NCBI GenBank assembly: GCA_004525155.1 | Contig: SPDA01000184.1 | Span: 1 to 5,425, forward strand | Origin: Spirochaetales bacterium | Lineage (GTDB): Bacteria; Spirochaetota; Spirochaetia; SPDA01 | Direction: 5' to 3' | Length of the DNA stretch: 5,425 nt | Part shown: in pieces, positions 1 to 5,425 of the stretch | Layout: each line of letters opens with the position of its first letter | Position numbering within the stretch: position 1 is the stretch's first letter | Translations under genes and position numbers: made by a program | The notes under the pieces: model-generated | The model's database searches: none | Seen by the model: only the letters and a program-made list of their open reading frames with translations | Told to the model about the DNA's origin: nothing

Positions 1-642
1 ACGGCTGCAGGCATACTGAGCAAGGTTATCGGGCCTAATCCGGCTGCCCCGGATTATCTGGCCGGCCTTTCGGCAAATAAAATACGGGTGATACTGCAAG
101 CGCTCCTGGAGTATGCCATGGCCCTTCTGCTTGCCGGTACACCGGTTTGGCTGTATCCAGTCTTAAAAAAACATAATGAAGCCTTGGCGCTCGGGTACGT
201 TGCTGCCAGGCTTATTGAGGTCGTAATCTTTACTGTCAGCGTAATAGGACTGTTTACATTGTTGACATTAAGTCAGAAATTTGTGGCGGCAGGAGCTCCG
301 GATGCTTCCTATTTTCATACCATGGGCTCTTTACTGCAGGCAATGCGTGAATGGGGCGGGGGCGTGTGTTCAACCATCGTTTTCAGCCTGAGCGCCCTGA
401 TGTTAAATTATGTATTATTTCGATCAAGACTCATTCCCCGCCTGATATCGGTTTGGGGTCTTGTCGGAGCCGTATTGTATTTCGCCTCCGGCTTTTTACC
501 CCTGTTCGGCATTGGCACGGGCTCGACTATCTTCGGTATAATGGAAGCTCCCCTGGGCGTGCAGGAAATGGGTTTTGCATTATGGCTGATCATTAAAGGA
601 TTCAATCCGTCTGCCATCGAATCCGGGTCTGCAAAATCATAG
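1..642 (+). CDS. DUF4386 family integral membrane protein, 5'-truncated by window edge
   Basis: The reading frame is open from the first base to the TAG at 640-642, giving 213 visible residues. A GTG at 88 could be taken as a start, but the 29 codons before it (TAAGILSKVIGP, then PDYLAGLSANK) match the usual DUF4386 N-terminal pattern of a first helix end, a GP turn and a D-Y-L loop. The real start is therefore off the left edge, probably about 20 residues upstream. Visible hydrophobic segments lie at roughly residues 31-54, 64-91, 120-140, 147-170 and 180-198. Family hallmarks include PVLKKHNEALALGYVAAR, the AAGAPDASYF loop, and a C-terminal QEMGFALWLIIKGFNP. DUF4386 proteins have no established biochemical function. 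The next small ORF follows after 16 nt, so the two are likely co-transcribed. Family assignment is from recalled motifs and is quite secure. Confidence 0.9.
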   Translation, partial: TAAGILSKVIGPNPAAPDYLAGLSANKIRVILQALLEYAMALLLAGTPVWLYPVLKKHNEALALGYVAARLIEVVIFTVSVIGLFTLLTLSQKFVAAGAPDASYFHTMGSLLQAMREWGGGVCSTIVFSLSALMLNYVLFRSRLIPRLISVWGLVGAVLYFASGFLPLFGIGTGSTIFGIMEAPLGVQEMGFALWLIIKGFNPSAIESGSAKS

Positions 643-647
643 TAAAA

Positions 648-653
648 CGGAGG
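648..653 (+). promoter_or_regulatory. Shine-Dalgarno site for the 41-aa ORF
   Basis: CGGAGG sits 5 nt before the ATG at 659. This near-consensus site, directly after the DUF4386 stop codon, is the main reason to accept the very short ORF as a translated gene. Confidence 0.7.
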
Positions 654-658
654 ATTAT

Positions 659-784
659 ATGGAAAAGGTCCTAATGGCAACTCAATTGTTATTTTTTCTC
701 ATGGGCGGGTTGGGAATATTCTTCCTGGGGGTTGGAGTGCTCTGGTTTGTATCGCTGTATAAGGACAAAAAAAAGAATAACTGA
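659..784 (+). CDS. Small single-span membrane protein, 41 aa, function unknown
   Basis: ATG at 659 opens a 41-codon frame ending at TGA 782-784. It is preceded by CGGAGG at ideal spacing and lies 16 nt after the DUF4386 stop. The product starts MEKVLMATQ. It has one strongly hydrophobic, glycine-rich helix at about residues 10-33 (LLFFLMGGLGIFFLGVGVLW) and ends in a basic tail KDKKKNN. Positive charges after the helix predict the C-terminus in the cytoplasm. I do not recognise a family. The hydrophobic/basic layout and the RBS favour a genuine small membrane protein, perhaps accessory to the adjacent DUF4386 protein (inference). The same frame reopens after the TGA and continues to 991, so this could instead be the first part of a longer ancestral gene that a stop has split. 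Confidence 0.6.
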   Translation: MEKVLMATQLLFFLMGGLGIFFLGVGVLWFVSLYKDKKKNN

Positions 785-814
785 CGGCGAAAGAAGAGGA
801 GTCGTCTGAAAGCC

Positions 815-991
815 ATGATGCTGACAAACGGATTAGTGCAGGGAGGGTATGAGATATTAATCCTCAGATGGTCCATTGTATGCGCGCAGACCGTTATTTT
901 TCTGGTGCTGGGAACGATCGCCCTGGTCAGTCTGATCTTGACAGGAAAGGGCTTTAATCCGACTGTGATCAAATCCGAAGCTGCAGAATAA
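815..991 (+). pseudogene. Small membrane ORF (58 aa), probable remnant with a DUF4386-like C-terminal tail
   Basis: ATG at 815 (or 818) opens 58 codons to TAA 989-991, in the same frame as the 41-aa ORF upstream. One hydrophobic helix spans about residues 20-42 (IVCAQTVIFLVLGTIALVSL). The last 15 residues, [14 protein letters not shown], parallel the end of the upstream DUF4386 protein, KGFNPSAIESGSAKS, and the match is visible at DNA level (950-991 against 598-642). The initiation signal is poor: AGAGGAG at 795-801 is 13 nt from the ATG. I read this as the tail of a decayed second DUF4386-type or related membrane gene. A real small protein is the alternative. The following dehydrogenase starts 11 nt after the stop. 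Confidence 0.45.
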
Positions 992-1002
992 AAAGGAGAC
1001 TT

Positions 1003-1989
1003 ATGAAAGCAATTGTCTATGAAAATTACGGGCCGCCGGAAGTTCTTCAGTTAAAAGAAGTAGAAAAACCTGTTCCAAAGGACAATGAAGTACTGATAAA
1101 AATTCATGCGACAACAGTATCAGCAGGGGACGTGAATGCCCGGGATTTTACTTTTGTCCCTCCCGGGTTAGGGTTCCTGGCACGATTAATGCTAGGTTTT
1201 CGAAAACCAAAAATAAACATATTGGGGGGCGTGCTTTCCGGTGAAATTGAAGAAGCAGGCAAAGATGTAAAACACTTCAAGAAAGGGGACCAGGTTTTCG
1301 GGATTGACGGCGACGGTCTTGGCGCTTATGCCGAATACAAATGTATGCCGGAAGGGAGAGCGCTGGCAATAAAACCGGACAATATGACCTACGAGGAAGC
1401 CGCCGCCGTTCCTTTCGGGGGACTTACAGCATTGTATTTCCTTAAGGATAAGGGAAATATTCATAGCGGACAAAAAGTTCTTGTCAGGGGCGCTTCCGGA
1501 AGTGTAGGCAGTTTCGCTGTACAGTTTGCCAAATACTTCGGGGCGGAAGTGACCGGTGTGTGCAGTACTGCCAATGTGGAAATTGTGAAATCCCTGGGAG
1601 CCGGTAAGGTGATTGATTATACGAAAGAGGATTTTACCCGGAGCGGTGAGACCTATGATATTATCCTCGACACGGTAGTCGGCAGGACATCGTTTTCCGC
1701 CTGCAGAAACTCGTTAAAGAAAAACGGACTTTATCTCGCTGTCGCCGGCGGGCTTAAAGAGTTGATTCAAATGCCGTGGACTTCGGTTTTTGGGAGCAGG
1801 AAAGTTATCTTCGGGGGCGGGTCAGCATGCGAGAAAAAAGAAAATATGCTTTTCATAAAAGAGCTTATCGAAGCGGGAAAGCTTACAGCAGTCATAGACA
1901 GGCGCTATCCGATGGAACAGATTGTCGAGGCGCACAGGCATGTCGAAAAAGGACATAAAAAGGGAATCACGGCTATCACTGTGGCCTGA
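1003..1989 (+). CDS. NAD(P)-dependent MDR oxidoreductase, quinone oxidoreductase-like (copy 1)
   Basis: This is a 328-residue protein of the zinc-independent medium-chain dehydrogenase/reductase superfamily, predicted cytosolic. It would use NAD(P)H to reduce a quinone, an enone or a similar carbonyl; the substrate cannot be read from sequence. The GroES-like N-terminal domain covers about residues 1-125 ([20 protein letters not shown] near 11-30, then [12 protein letters not shown]). The Rossmann domain carries the nucleotide loop [12 protein letters not shown] (163-174), then LGAGKVIDY (198-206). The C-terminus has the family ending [24 protein letters not shown]. The catalytic zinc cysteine and the four-cysteine structural zinc lobe of true alcohol dehydrogenases are absent. 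Length is normal for the family. AAGGAG at 993-998, 4 nt before the ATG, supports the start. A paralog lies at 4369..5358. Confidence 0.93.
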   Translation: MKAIVYENYGPPEVLQLKEVEKPVPKDNEVLIKIHATTVSAGDVNARDFTFVPPGLGFLARLMLGFRKPKINILGGVLSGEIEEAGKDVKHFKKGDQVFGIDGDGLGAYAEYKCMPEGRALAIKPDNMTYEEAAAVPFGGLTALYFLKDKGNIHSGQKVLVRGASGSVGSFAVQFAKYFGAEVTGVCSTANVEIVKSLGAGKVIDYTKEDFTRSGETYDIILDTVVGRTSFSACRNSLKKNGLYLAVAGGLKELIQMPWTSVFGSRKVIFGGGSACEKKENMLFIKELIEAGKLTAVIDRRYPMEQIVEAHRHVEKGHKKGITAITVA

Positions 1990-2046
1990 GGCGGTAAATA
2001 CCGGGCTTTTCGATGGTAATATAAGCATTTACATAAGGAGCATGTT

Positions 2047-2386
2047 ATGAATAAATTCAAAGCATTGGCTGTTTGCGGTATGCTGAGTCCGGGTTTGTAT
2101 CCTTTATTATGGATTTTGGGCAGTGTTTTAGTTCCTGAATACAGTCTGGTCCGAAATGATGTAAGCTCGCTTATGGCGGTTGGTGCTTATAATTATATCC
2201 GGGATATTGATCCTGCCGGCAATGGTCCTGATGTTCTTTCGACTCAGATTGGCCGACGGATGGAAGGGATTTGCTGTTTACTCATTAGTATCAGCTCCAG
2301 TGGTTTTGATTTAGGTAATAGTTACGGGGCTGTTTACTGGTAACAAATATATGGGTTTGGTCGAAAGAATCATGGTGAGTTTTTGA
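2047..2386 (+). pseudogene. DUF998 membrane protein gene, broken by deletion/frameshift and nonsense codon
   Basis: ATG 2047 has a good RBS (AAGGAG, 2035-2040). The first 47 codons give a DUF998-like N-terminus: CGMLSPGLYPLLWILGSVLV, then EYSLVRNDVSSLMAVGA. After about 2185 this frame turns into non-membrane sequence and stops at 2341-2343 (98 codons in all). The +1-shifted frame takes over from about 2180. It encodes hydrophobic, family-like sequence: IIISGILILPAMVLMFF, then GFAVYSLVSAPVVLI, a TAG at 2312-2314, then VIVTGLFTGNKYMGLVERI, and a TGA at 2384-2386. NKYMGLVERI matches the xMGLxERI box near the end of DUF998 proteins. Intact members have roughly 200 residues, so about 80 middle residues are missing at the junction near 2171-2195. 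The last helix is also lost. A translated 98-aa product is possible but would be half foreign-frame sequence. Confidence 0.8.
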
Positions 2387-2387
2387 C

Positions 2388-3215
2388 ATGGCTGAAAGAG
2401 TAATCAAGTTATACTACCTAACTGGTACCGGGAATTCGCTGAAGATTGCCAAAGATTTAGGCTCCAAATTAGGCAGCCATGAACTCATCTCCATGCCGCA
2501 TCTGATAAAAAAAAGCGATACAGTGATTATTAAAGGCGATATCGTCGGATTTGTGTTTCCCGTATATTTCGCCAAGCCGCCGGTTTTTATTGAGGAGTTC
2601 ATTGCCAGGGCGGAATTCGGCCAAATCGACTATATGTTTGCGGTAATTAATGGGGGAGGCTTGTTCGGCAGGGCTTTGAAACTATTCGAAACATTGATTA
2701 AGGGAAAAGGGAAAACAATGAATGCGGGATTTATGATTGAAATGCCGGGCAATCATCCGAAAATCGCCGTTATTCACCGGAAAATGCAGGAGGAGTATTT
2801 CAGGCAGGAATCTGTCAGCGTCGATATGATAGCGGATATTGTAGGCGGTCAAATTCCTTATACGGCCAGGAATCGTTTCGAATTTTTTGAAAGTGTTTTC
2901 GCCTGGTTGAGTTTCGACATTCCGTACTACTTTTCGACCATCCATATGTTCGATAAATTTTTATGGATAGATGACAACTGCGTCAACTGCGGAACATGTG
3001 TACGAGTATGCCCGGTCAATAATATCGTCAGGACGGATAGAAGGCCCAGATGGCAGCACCGCTGTATCAACTGCCTGGCCTGTTATCACCATTGCCCCTG
3101 GAAAGGTATTCGGCTGGAGTGTCCGTGGAAAATATTTGATTTTATGCCCTATGGGATCACGGAACGAAGATACCGCCATCCGGAAATTACACTGGAGGAG
3201 ATAATATATGAGTAA
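2388..3215 (+). CDS. EFR1-family flavodoxin/ferredoxin (FMN domain plus two [4Fe-4S] clusters)
   Basis: This 275-residue soluble electron carrier fuses an N-terminal flavodoxin-like domain to a C-terminal bacterial ferredoxin domain. The FMN phosphate loop is LTGTGNSLKIAKDL (11-24), followed by a flavodoxin strand/loop GFVFPVYFAKPP (54-65) and VINGGGLFGRAL (87-97). The ferredoxin part has Cys198, 201, 204, 208 (CVNCGTCVRVCP) and Cys226, 229, 232, 236 (CINCLACYHHCP), two classical CxxCxxCxxxCP binding sets. All eight ligands are present, so the protein should be functional. Family members are found mainly in anaerobes and their physiological partners are largely unknown. The ATG at 2388 has only a modest RBS (GGTGAG, 2374-2379) and lies 1 nt after the degenerate DUF998 tail. 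The 3' end overlaps the acyltransferase start by 8 nt. Confidence 0.93.
   Translation: MAERVIKLYYLTGTGNSLKIAKDLGSKLGSHELISMPHLIKKSDTVIIKGDIVGFVFPVYFAKPPVFIEEFIARAEFGQIDYMFAVINGGGLFGRALKLFETLIKGKGKTMNAGFMIEMPGNHPKIAVIHRKMQEEYFRQESVSVDMIADIVGGQIPYTARNRFEFFESVFAWLSFDIPYYFSTIHMFDKFLWIDDNCVNCGTCVRVCPVNNIVRTDRRPRWQHRCINCLACYHHCPWKGIRLECPWKIFDFMPYGITERRYRHPEITLEEIIYE
3194..3200 (+). promoter_or_regulatory. Shine-Dalgarno site for the acyltransferase, inside the EFR1 gene
   Basis: GGAGGAG lies 7 nt before the ATG at 3208 and within the last codons of the EFR1 gene. It fixes the acyltransferase start and implies coupled translation of the two overlapping genes. Confidence 0.75.
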
Positions 3216-4359
3216 AGTAAAAACGCCCCGCCTGTTCTTCATCGATAACGTGCGCGTTTTTCTGATCGTCCTCGTGGTGCTGCATCACGCGGCCCTCGTG
3301 TACGGGGCGGGCGCGCCTTTCTATTATGTGGAACCCCCAATGAGTAACCCGCTAACATTCCTGGCGCTTCTGGTGTTCATACTCGTAAACCAGTCCTGGT
3401 TTATGGGAGCATTTTTCCTGTTGTCCGGCTATATTGCACCGGGAGCATTCGATCGAAAGGGTCCCGGTTCCTTCATCAGGGACAGGCTGCTTCGTCTGGG
3501 TATTCCTCTCATTGTTTTCATCTTCGTGCTCAATCCGGTTTCATCCATCGGCCTCTATAAGATGCCTGCATCTTTGACAGGCATCACGACCCCTCTGGCC
3601 TGGCAGGCATACCCCCGCTTCCTGGGCATAGGGCCCATGTGGTTTGTCATCATGCTGCTTGTCTTCGACTTCGGTTATGCTGCATGGCGGCTTTTGAGAA
3701 AGAACCGGACATCGCAGCTGAAGATGGATTCTTCGAAACCCGGCTATCTCTGGCTCGGCATCTTCATTCTGGCACTGGCTGCAGTCAGTTACCTGGTACG
3801 GATGGTAATCCCCATGGGCAAAACCCTGCTCGGCTTTCCGACTCTCTCCTACCTCCCGCAGTACCTTGGTTTCTTCATACTTGGCACTGTAGCATCCCGC
3901 CGAAGCTGGTTTATCACTATGCCCGGTTCCATGGGCGCTGCCGGTTTTATAGCTGCGGTATTGGGAGGAGTATTCCTGTTCCCGCTCGCCTTCAGCGGAA
4001 GGTTGTTTTCGTTAGAGCTTACCCCGGCATTGGCAGAAATGCTGGGCAAAGGGCACTGGCGTTCCGCCGTATATGCGCTTTGGGATTCCATCTTCGCAGT
4101 AGGCATGTGCCTGGGGCTCATCACCTTTTTCCGCCGCTTCTTCGGCCTCCAGGGAAAATTCGGCAGGCTTCTGTCCCAATCCGGCTATGGCGTCTATGTT
4201 TTCCATATTCCGGTTGTCGTATGGCTGGCGATAGCGCTTAAGGGAATCAATCTGGCGCCCTTACCAAAATTCGGTATAGCGGCGATTATTATGACCGCGG
4301 CCTCCTTCGCCGCCTCCTCCGTAATCCGGAAAATACCCGGTGTGTCGAGGATACTCTGA
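3208..4359 (+). CDS. Acyltransferase-3 family integral membrane protein
   Basis: This 383-residue polytopic protein is of the acyltransferase-3 type (OatA/OafA/NolL-like superfamily), which moves acyl groups onto envelope glycans, lipids or small molecules. The N-terminus shows the family signature RLFFIDNVRVFLIVLVVLHH, with His26 and His27 at the end of helix 1, where the conserved catalytic His is expected. Further features are FFLLSGY (69-75), the conserved basic motif RDRLLRLGIP (91-100), GPMWFV (142-147) and YGVYVFHIPVVVWLA near residues 327-341. I count about ten hydrophobic helices and no extra periplasmic SGNH domain, so this is a stand-alone membrane module. Length is normal. The gene overlaps EFR1 by 8 nt (3208-3215). 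It looks richer in G/C-ending codons than its neighbours, which could mean separate acquisition. The substrate cannot be predicted. Confidence 0.9.
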   Translation: MSKVKTPRLFFIDNVRVFLIVLVVLHHAALVYGAGAPFYYVEPPMSNPLTFLALLVFILVNQSWFMGAFFLLSGYIAPGAFDRKGPGSFIRDRLLRLGIPLIVFIFVLNPVSSIGLYKMPASLTGITTPLAWQAYPRFLGIGPMWFVIMLLVFDFGYAAWRLLRKNRTSQLKMDSSKPGYLWLGIFILALAAVSYLVRMVIPMGKTLLGFPTLSYLPQYLGFFILGTVASRRSWFITMPGSMGAAGFIAAVLGGVFLFPLAFSGRLFSLELTPALAEMLGKGHWRSAVYALWDSIFAVGMCLGLITFFRRFFGLQGKFGRLLSQSGYGVYVFHIPVVVWLAIALKGINLAPLPKFGIAAIIMTAASFAASSVIRKIPGVSRIL

Positions 4360-4368
4360 GGAATATAT

Positions 4369-5358
4369 ATGAAAGCGATAATTTGCACAAAATGGGGATC
4401 GGCCGATGTTCTTGAATTGCGGGAAGTAGAAAAACCAGTTCCGAAAGATAATGAAGTACTGATAAGGATATGTGCCACCACAGTGACGGCAGGGGACTGT
4501 GAACTTCGAGGTCTCAAATTTTCTCCCGCGCTGCGGCTCCTCATGCGGATAGGATTTGGTTTCAGAGGACCAAGAAGAAAAACACTAGGGCAGGAGTTAG
4601 CCGGGGAAATTGAAGCAGTAGGCAAAGATGTAAAACTGTATAGACAAGGCGACCAAGTCTTTGCACATCCCGGTTTCGGCATGGGCGCCTGTGCTGAGTA
4701 CATCTGTCTGCCTGAAGAGCCCAAAGGAATGGAAGGGCTGCTGGCAATAAAGCCGGCCAATATGACCTATGAGGAGGCCGCCGCCGTTCCTACCGGGGGT
4801 CTTGAAGCACTTCATCATCTTAGAAAAGGAAATATCCAGAGTGGACAGAAGGTTTTGATCAATGGCGCGGGCGGAAGTATCGGGACCTTCGGGGTACAGC
4901 TTGCCAAGCACTTTGGGGCTGAAGTGACTGCGGTGGACAGTTTGCAAAAACTGGATATGCTGCGCTCGATTGGTGCGGATCGGGTCATTGATTACACACA
5001 GGAAGATTTCACCAAAAACGGTGGGACCTATGATATTATTTTTGACGTGATAGGCAGGAGTCCGTCTTCTCAAGGTACGGAATCGCTAAAGCACAACGGG
5101 TGCTATCTCTTAGCTAACCCCAGGCTCTCGCTGATGTTTCGAGGGCAAAGAACGCCGAAGAGAAGCGGCAGGAAAGTCATATGCGGGAATGTAATCTATA
5201 AAACTGAAGATTTGGTTTTCCTCAAAGAGCTGATTGAGGCGGGAAAGATAAAATCGGTCATAGACAGGCGCTATCCGCTGGAACAGACTGCCGAGGCCCA
5301 CAGGTATGTCGAAACTGGACACAAGAAGGGAAACGTCGTCGTAACTGTGGCACAGTAA
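4369..5358 (+). CDS. NAD(P)-dependent MDR oxidoreductase, quinone oxidoreductase-like (copy 2)
   Basis: This 329-residue zinc-independent MDR enzyme is paralogous to the product of 1003..1989. The first 46 residues share about 30 identities by hand alignment, including [12 protein letters not shown]. The NAD(P) loop is [12 protein letters not shown] (166-177), closer to the textbook GxGxxG than copy 1. [10 protein letters not shown] follows at 205-214, and the C-terminus is [24 protein letters not shown]. It has the same overall fold and lacks the structural-zinc cysteine lobe. Cysteines at 35, 43, 108 and 113 are scattered and not in zinc-site spacing. Differences from copy 1 cluster in residues 46-75 and 228-280, the second being a likely substrate/dimer region, so specificity may have diverged. 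The start is 9 nt after the acyltransferase stop, with GAGGA (4358-4362) as RBS. The stop is TAA 5356-5358. Confidence 0.93.
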   Translation: MKAIICTKWGSADVLELREVEKPVPKDNEVLIRICATTVTAGDCELRGLKFSPALRLLMRIGFGFRGPRRKTLGQELAGEIEAVGKDVKLYRQGDQVFAHPGFGMGACAEYICLPEEPKGMEGLLAIKPANMTYEEAAAVPTGGLEALHHLRKGNIQSGQKVLINGAGGSIGTFGVQLAKHFGAEVTAVDSLQKLDMLRSIGADRVIDYTQEDFTKNGGTYDIIFDVIGRSPSSQGTESLKHNGCYLLANPRLSLMFRGQRTPKRSGRKVICGNVIYKTEDLVFLKELIEAGKIKSVIDRRYPLEQTAEAHRYVETGHKKGNVVVTVAQ

Positions 5359-5425
5359 AATAGCCGTCCATAATAACCCATTCGATGTACGACTCCAGTA
5401 TAATAAAATCCCGGTTATTTACTCC
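5359..5425. other. Non-coding 3' tail, 67 nt
   Basis: No gene, strong hairpin or U-tract terminator is visible after the second dehydrogenase. The stretch is AT-rich. It contains a perfect TATAAT at 5399-5404, described separately. Confidence 0.5.
5399..5404 (+). promoter_or_regulatory. Possible -10 promoter element
   Basis: TATAAT matches the sigma-70/SigA -10 consensus exactly and lies between the end of the last gene and the window edge. No good -35 box is seen: TTCGAT (5381-5386) is only 12 nt upstream, and ACCCAT occupies the ideal position. It could drive a gene beyond the right edge, or be chance in AT-rich DNA. Confidence 0.25.

Noticed and set aside
782..784. TGA as a recoded selenocysteine or tryptophan codon joining the two small ORFs
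   Set aside because: The C-terminal KDKKKNN before the TGA looks like a natural protein end, no SECIS-like hairpin is evident after it, and the first dehydrogenase ends at a TGA where read-through is not needed. A simple stop is preferred.
682..972. 96-codon minus-strand frame opposite the small membrane ORFs
   Set aside because: It has no RBS and no family resemblance. The sense strand has a good RBS at 648-653, hydrophobic helices and a DUF4386-like tail, which explain the region better.
1992..2003. CGGTAAATACCG inverted repeat after the first dehydrogenase, as a terminator
   Set aside because: The stem is only 4 to 5 bp with a minimal loop, and it is followed by GGCTTTTCG with no real U-tract. 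It is too weak for an intrinsic terminator.
2020..2025. TATAAG as a -10 box for the DUF998/EFR1 part
   Set aside because: There is no -35-like hexamer at the proper distance, and the 57-nt gap is compatible with continued transcription from upstream.
3639..4241. 200-codon + strand frame inside the acyltransferase gene
   Set aside because: It is an alternate-frame shadow of a GC-rich coding region. The product is rich in Arg, His, Cys and Pro and lacks motifs, while the main frame has strong family signatures.
4194..4760. 188-codon open frame on the minus strand
   Set aside because: It is antisense to the acyltransferase end and the second dehydrogenase, both with clear family motifs. Its translation is low-complexity Ser/Pro-rich, with no recognisable domain or RBS.
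5280..5425. Minus-strand frame open from the right edge across the tail into the second dehydrogenase
   Set aside because: It has no recognisable sequence and runs antisense into a conserved coding end. It is too short to support a partial gene.

Overview
The window carries one co-directional, tightly packed + strand gene string with no RNA gene, CRISPR array, transposase or convincing terminator. Spacing is short (8-nt overlap, or gaps of 1 to 57 nt) and most starts have GGAG-type Shine-Dalgarno sequences, which suggests one operon-like unit running in from beyond the left edge. The strong ribosome binding sites, mid-range GC, and a flavodoxin/2x[4Fe-4S] (EFR1-type) protein suggest an anaerobic bacterium, most likely a Firmicute of the class Clostridia. 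An anaerobe from another phylum, or a methanogenic archaeon, cannot be excluded from sequence alone.

Layout, left to right: (1) 1..642, the 3' part of a DUF4386 membrane protein gene whose start lies off the window; (2) 659..784, a 41-residue single-span membrane protein with an excellent RBS; (3) 815..991, a 58-residue open frame in the same frame as (2), whose last residues (KGFNP...) copy the C-terminus of the DUF4386 protein, so probably a gene remnant; (4) 1003..1989, a zinc-free quinone-oxidoreductase-like MDR dehydrogenase; (5) 2047..2386, a broken DUF998 membrane protein gene with an internal deletion/frameshift and a nonsense codon; (6) 2388..3215, an EFR1-family flavodoxin-ferredoxin; (7) 3208..4359, an acyltransferase-3 family membrane protein, overlapping (6) by 8 nt; (8) 4369..5358, a second MDR dehydrogenase paralogous to (4); (9) a 67-nt non-coding tail.

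Functionally this mixes soluble redox enzymes (two NAD(P)H-dependent MDR oxidoreductases and a flavin/iron-sulfur electron carrier) with polytopic membrane proteins (DUF4386, DUF998, acyltransferase). A shared role in modifying a lipid, quinone or envelope substrate is possible but is inference only. The most solid new observations are the decayed DUF998 gene, the duplicated dehydrogenases bracketing the cluster, and the unlabelled small membrane ORFs between the DUF4386 and dehydrogenase genes. The region looks like a locus shaped by duplication and decay more than a clearly new defence or biosynthetic system.
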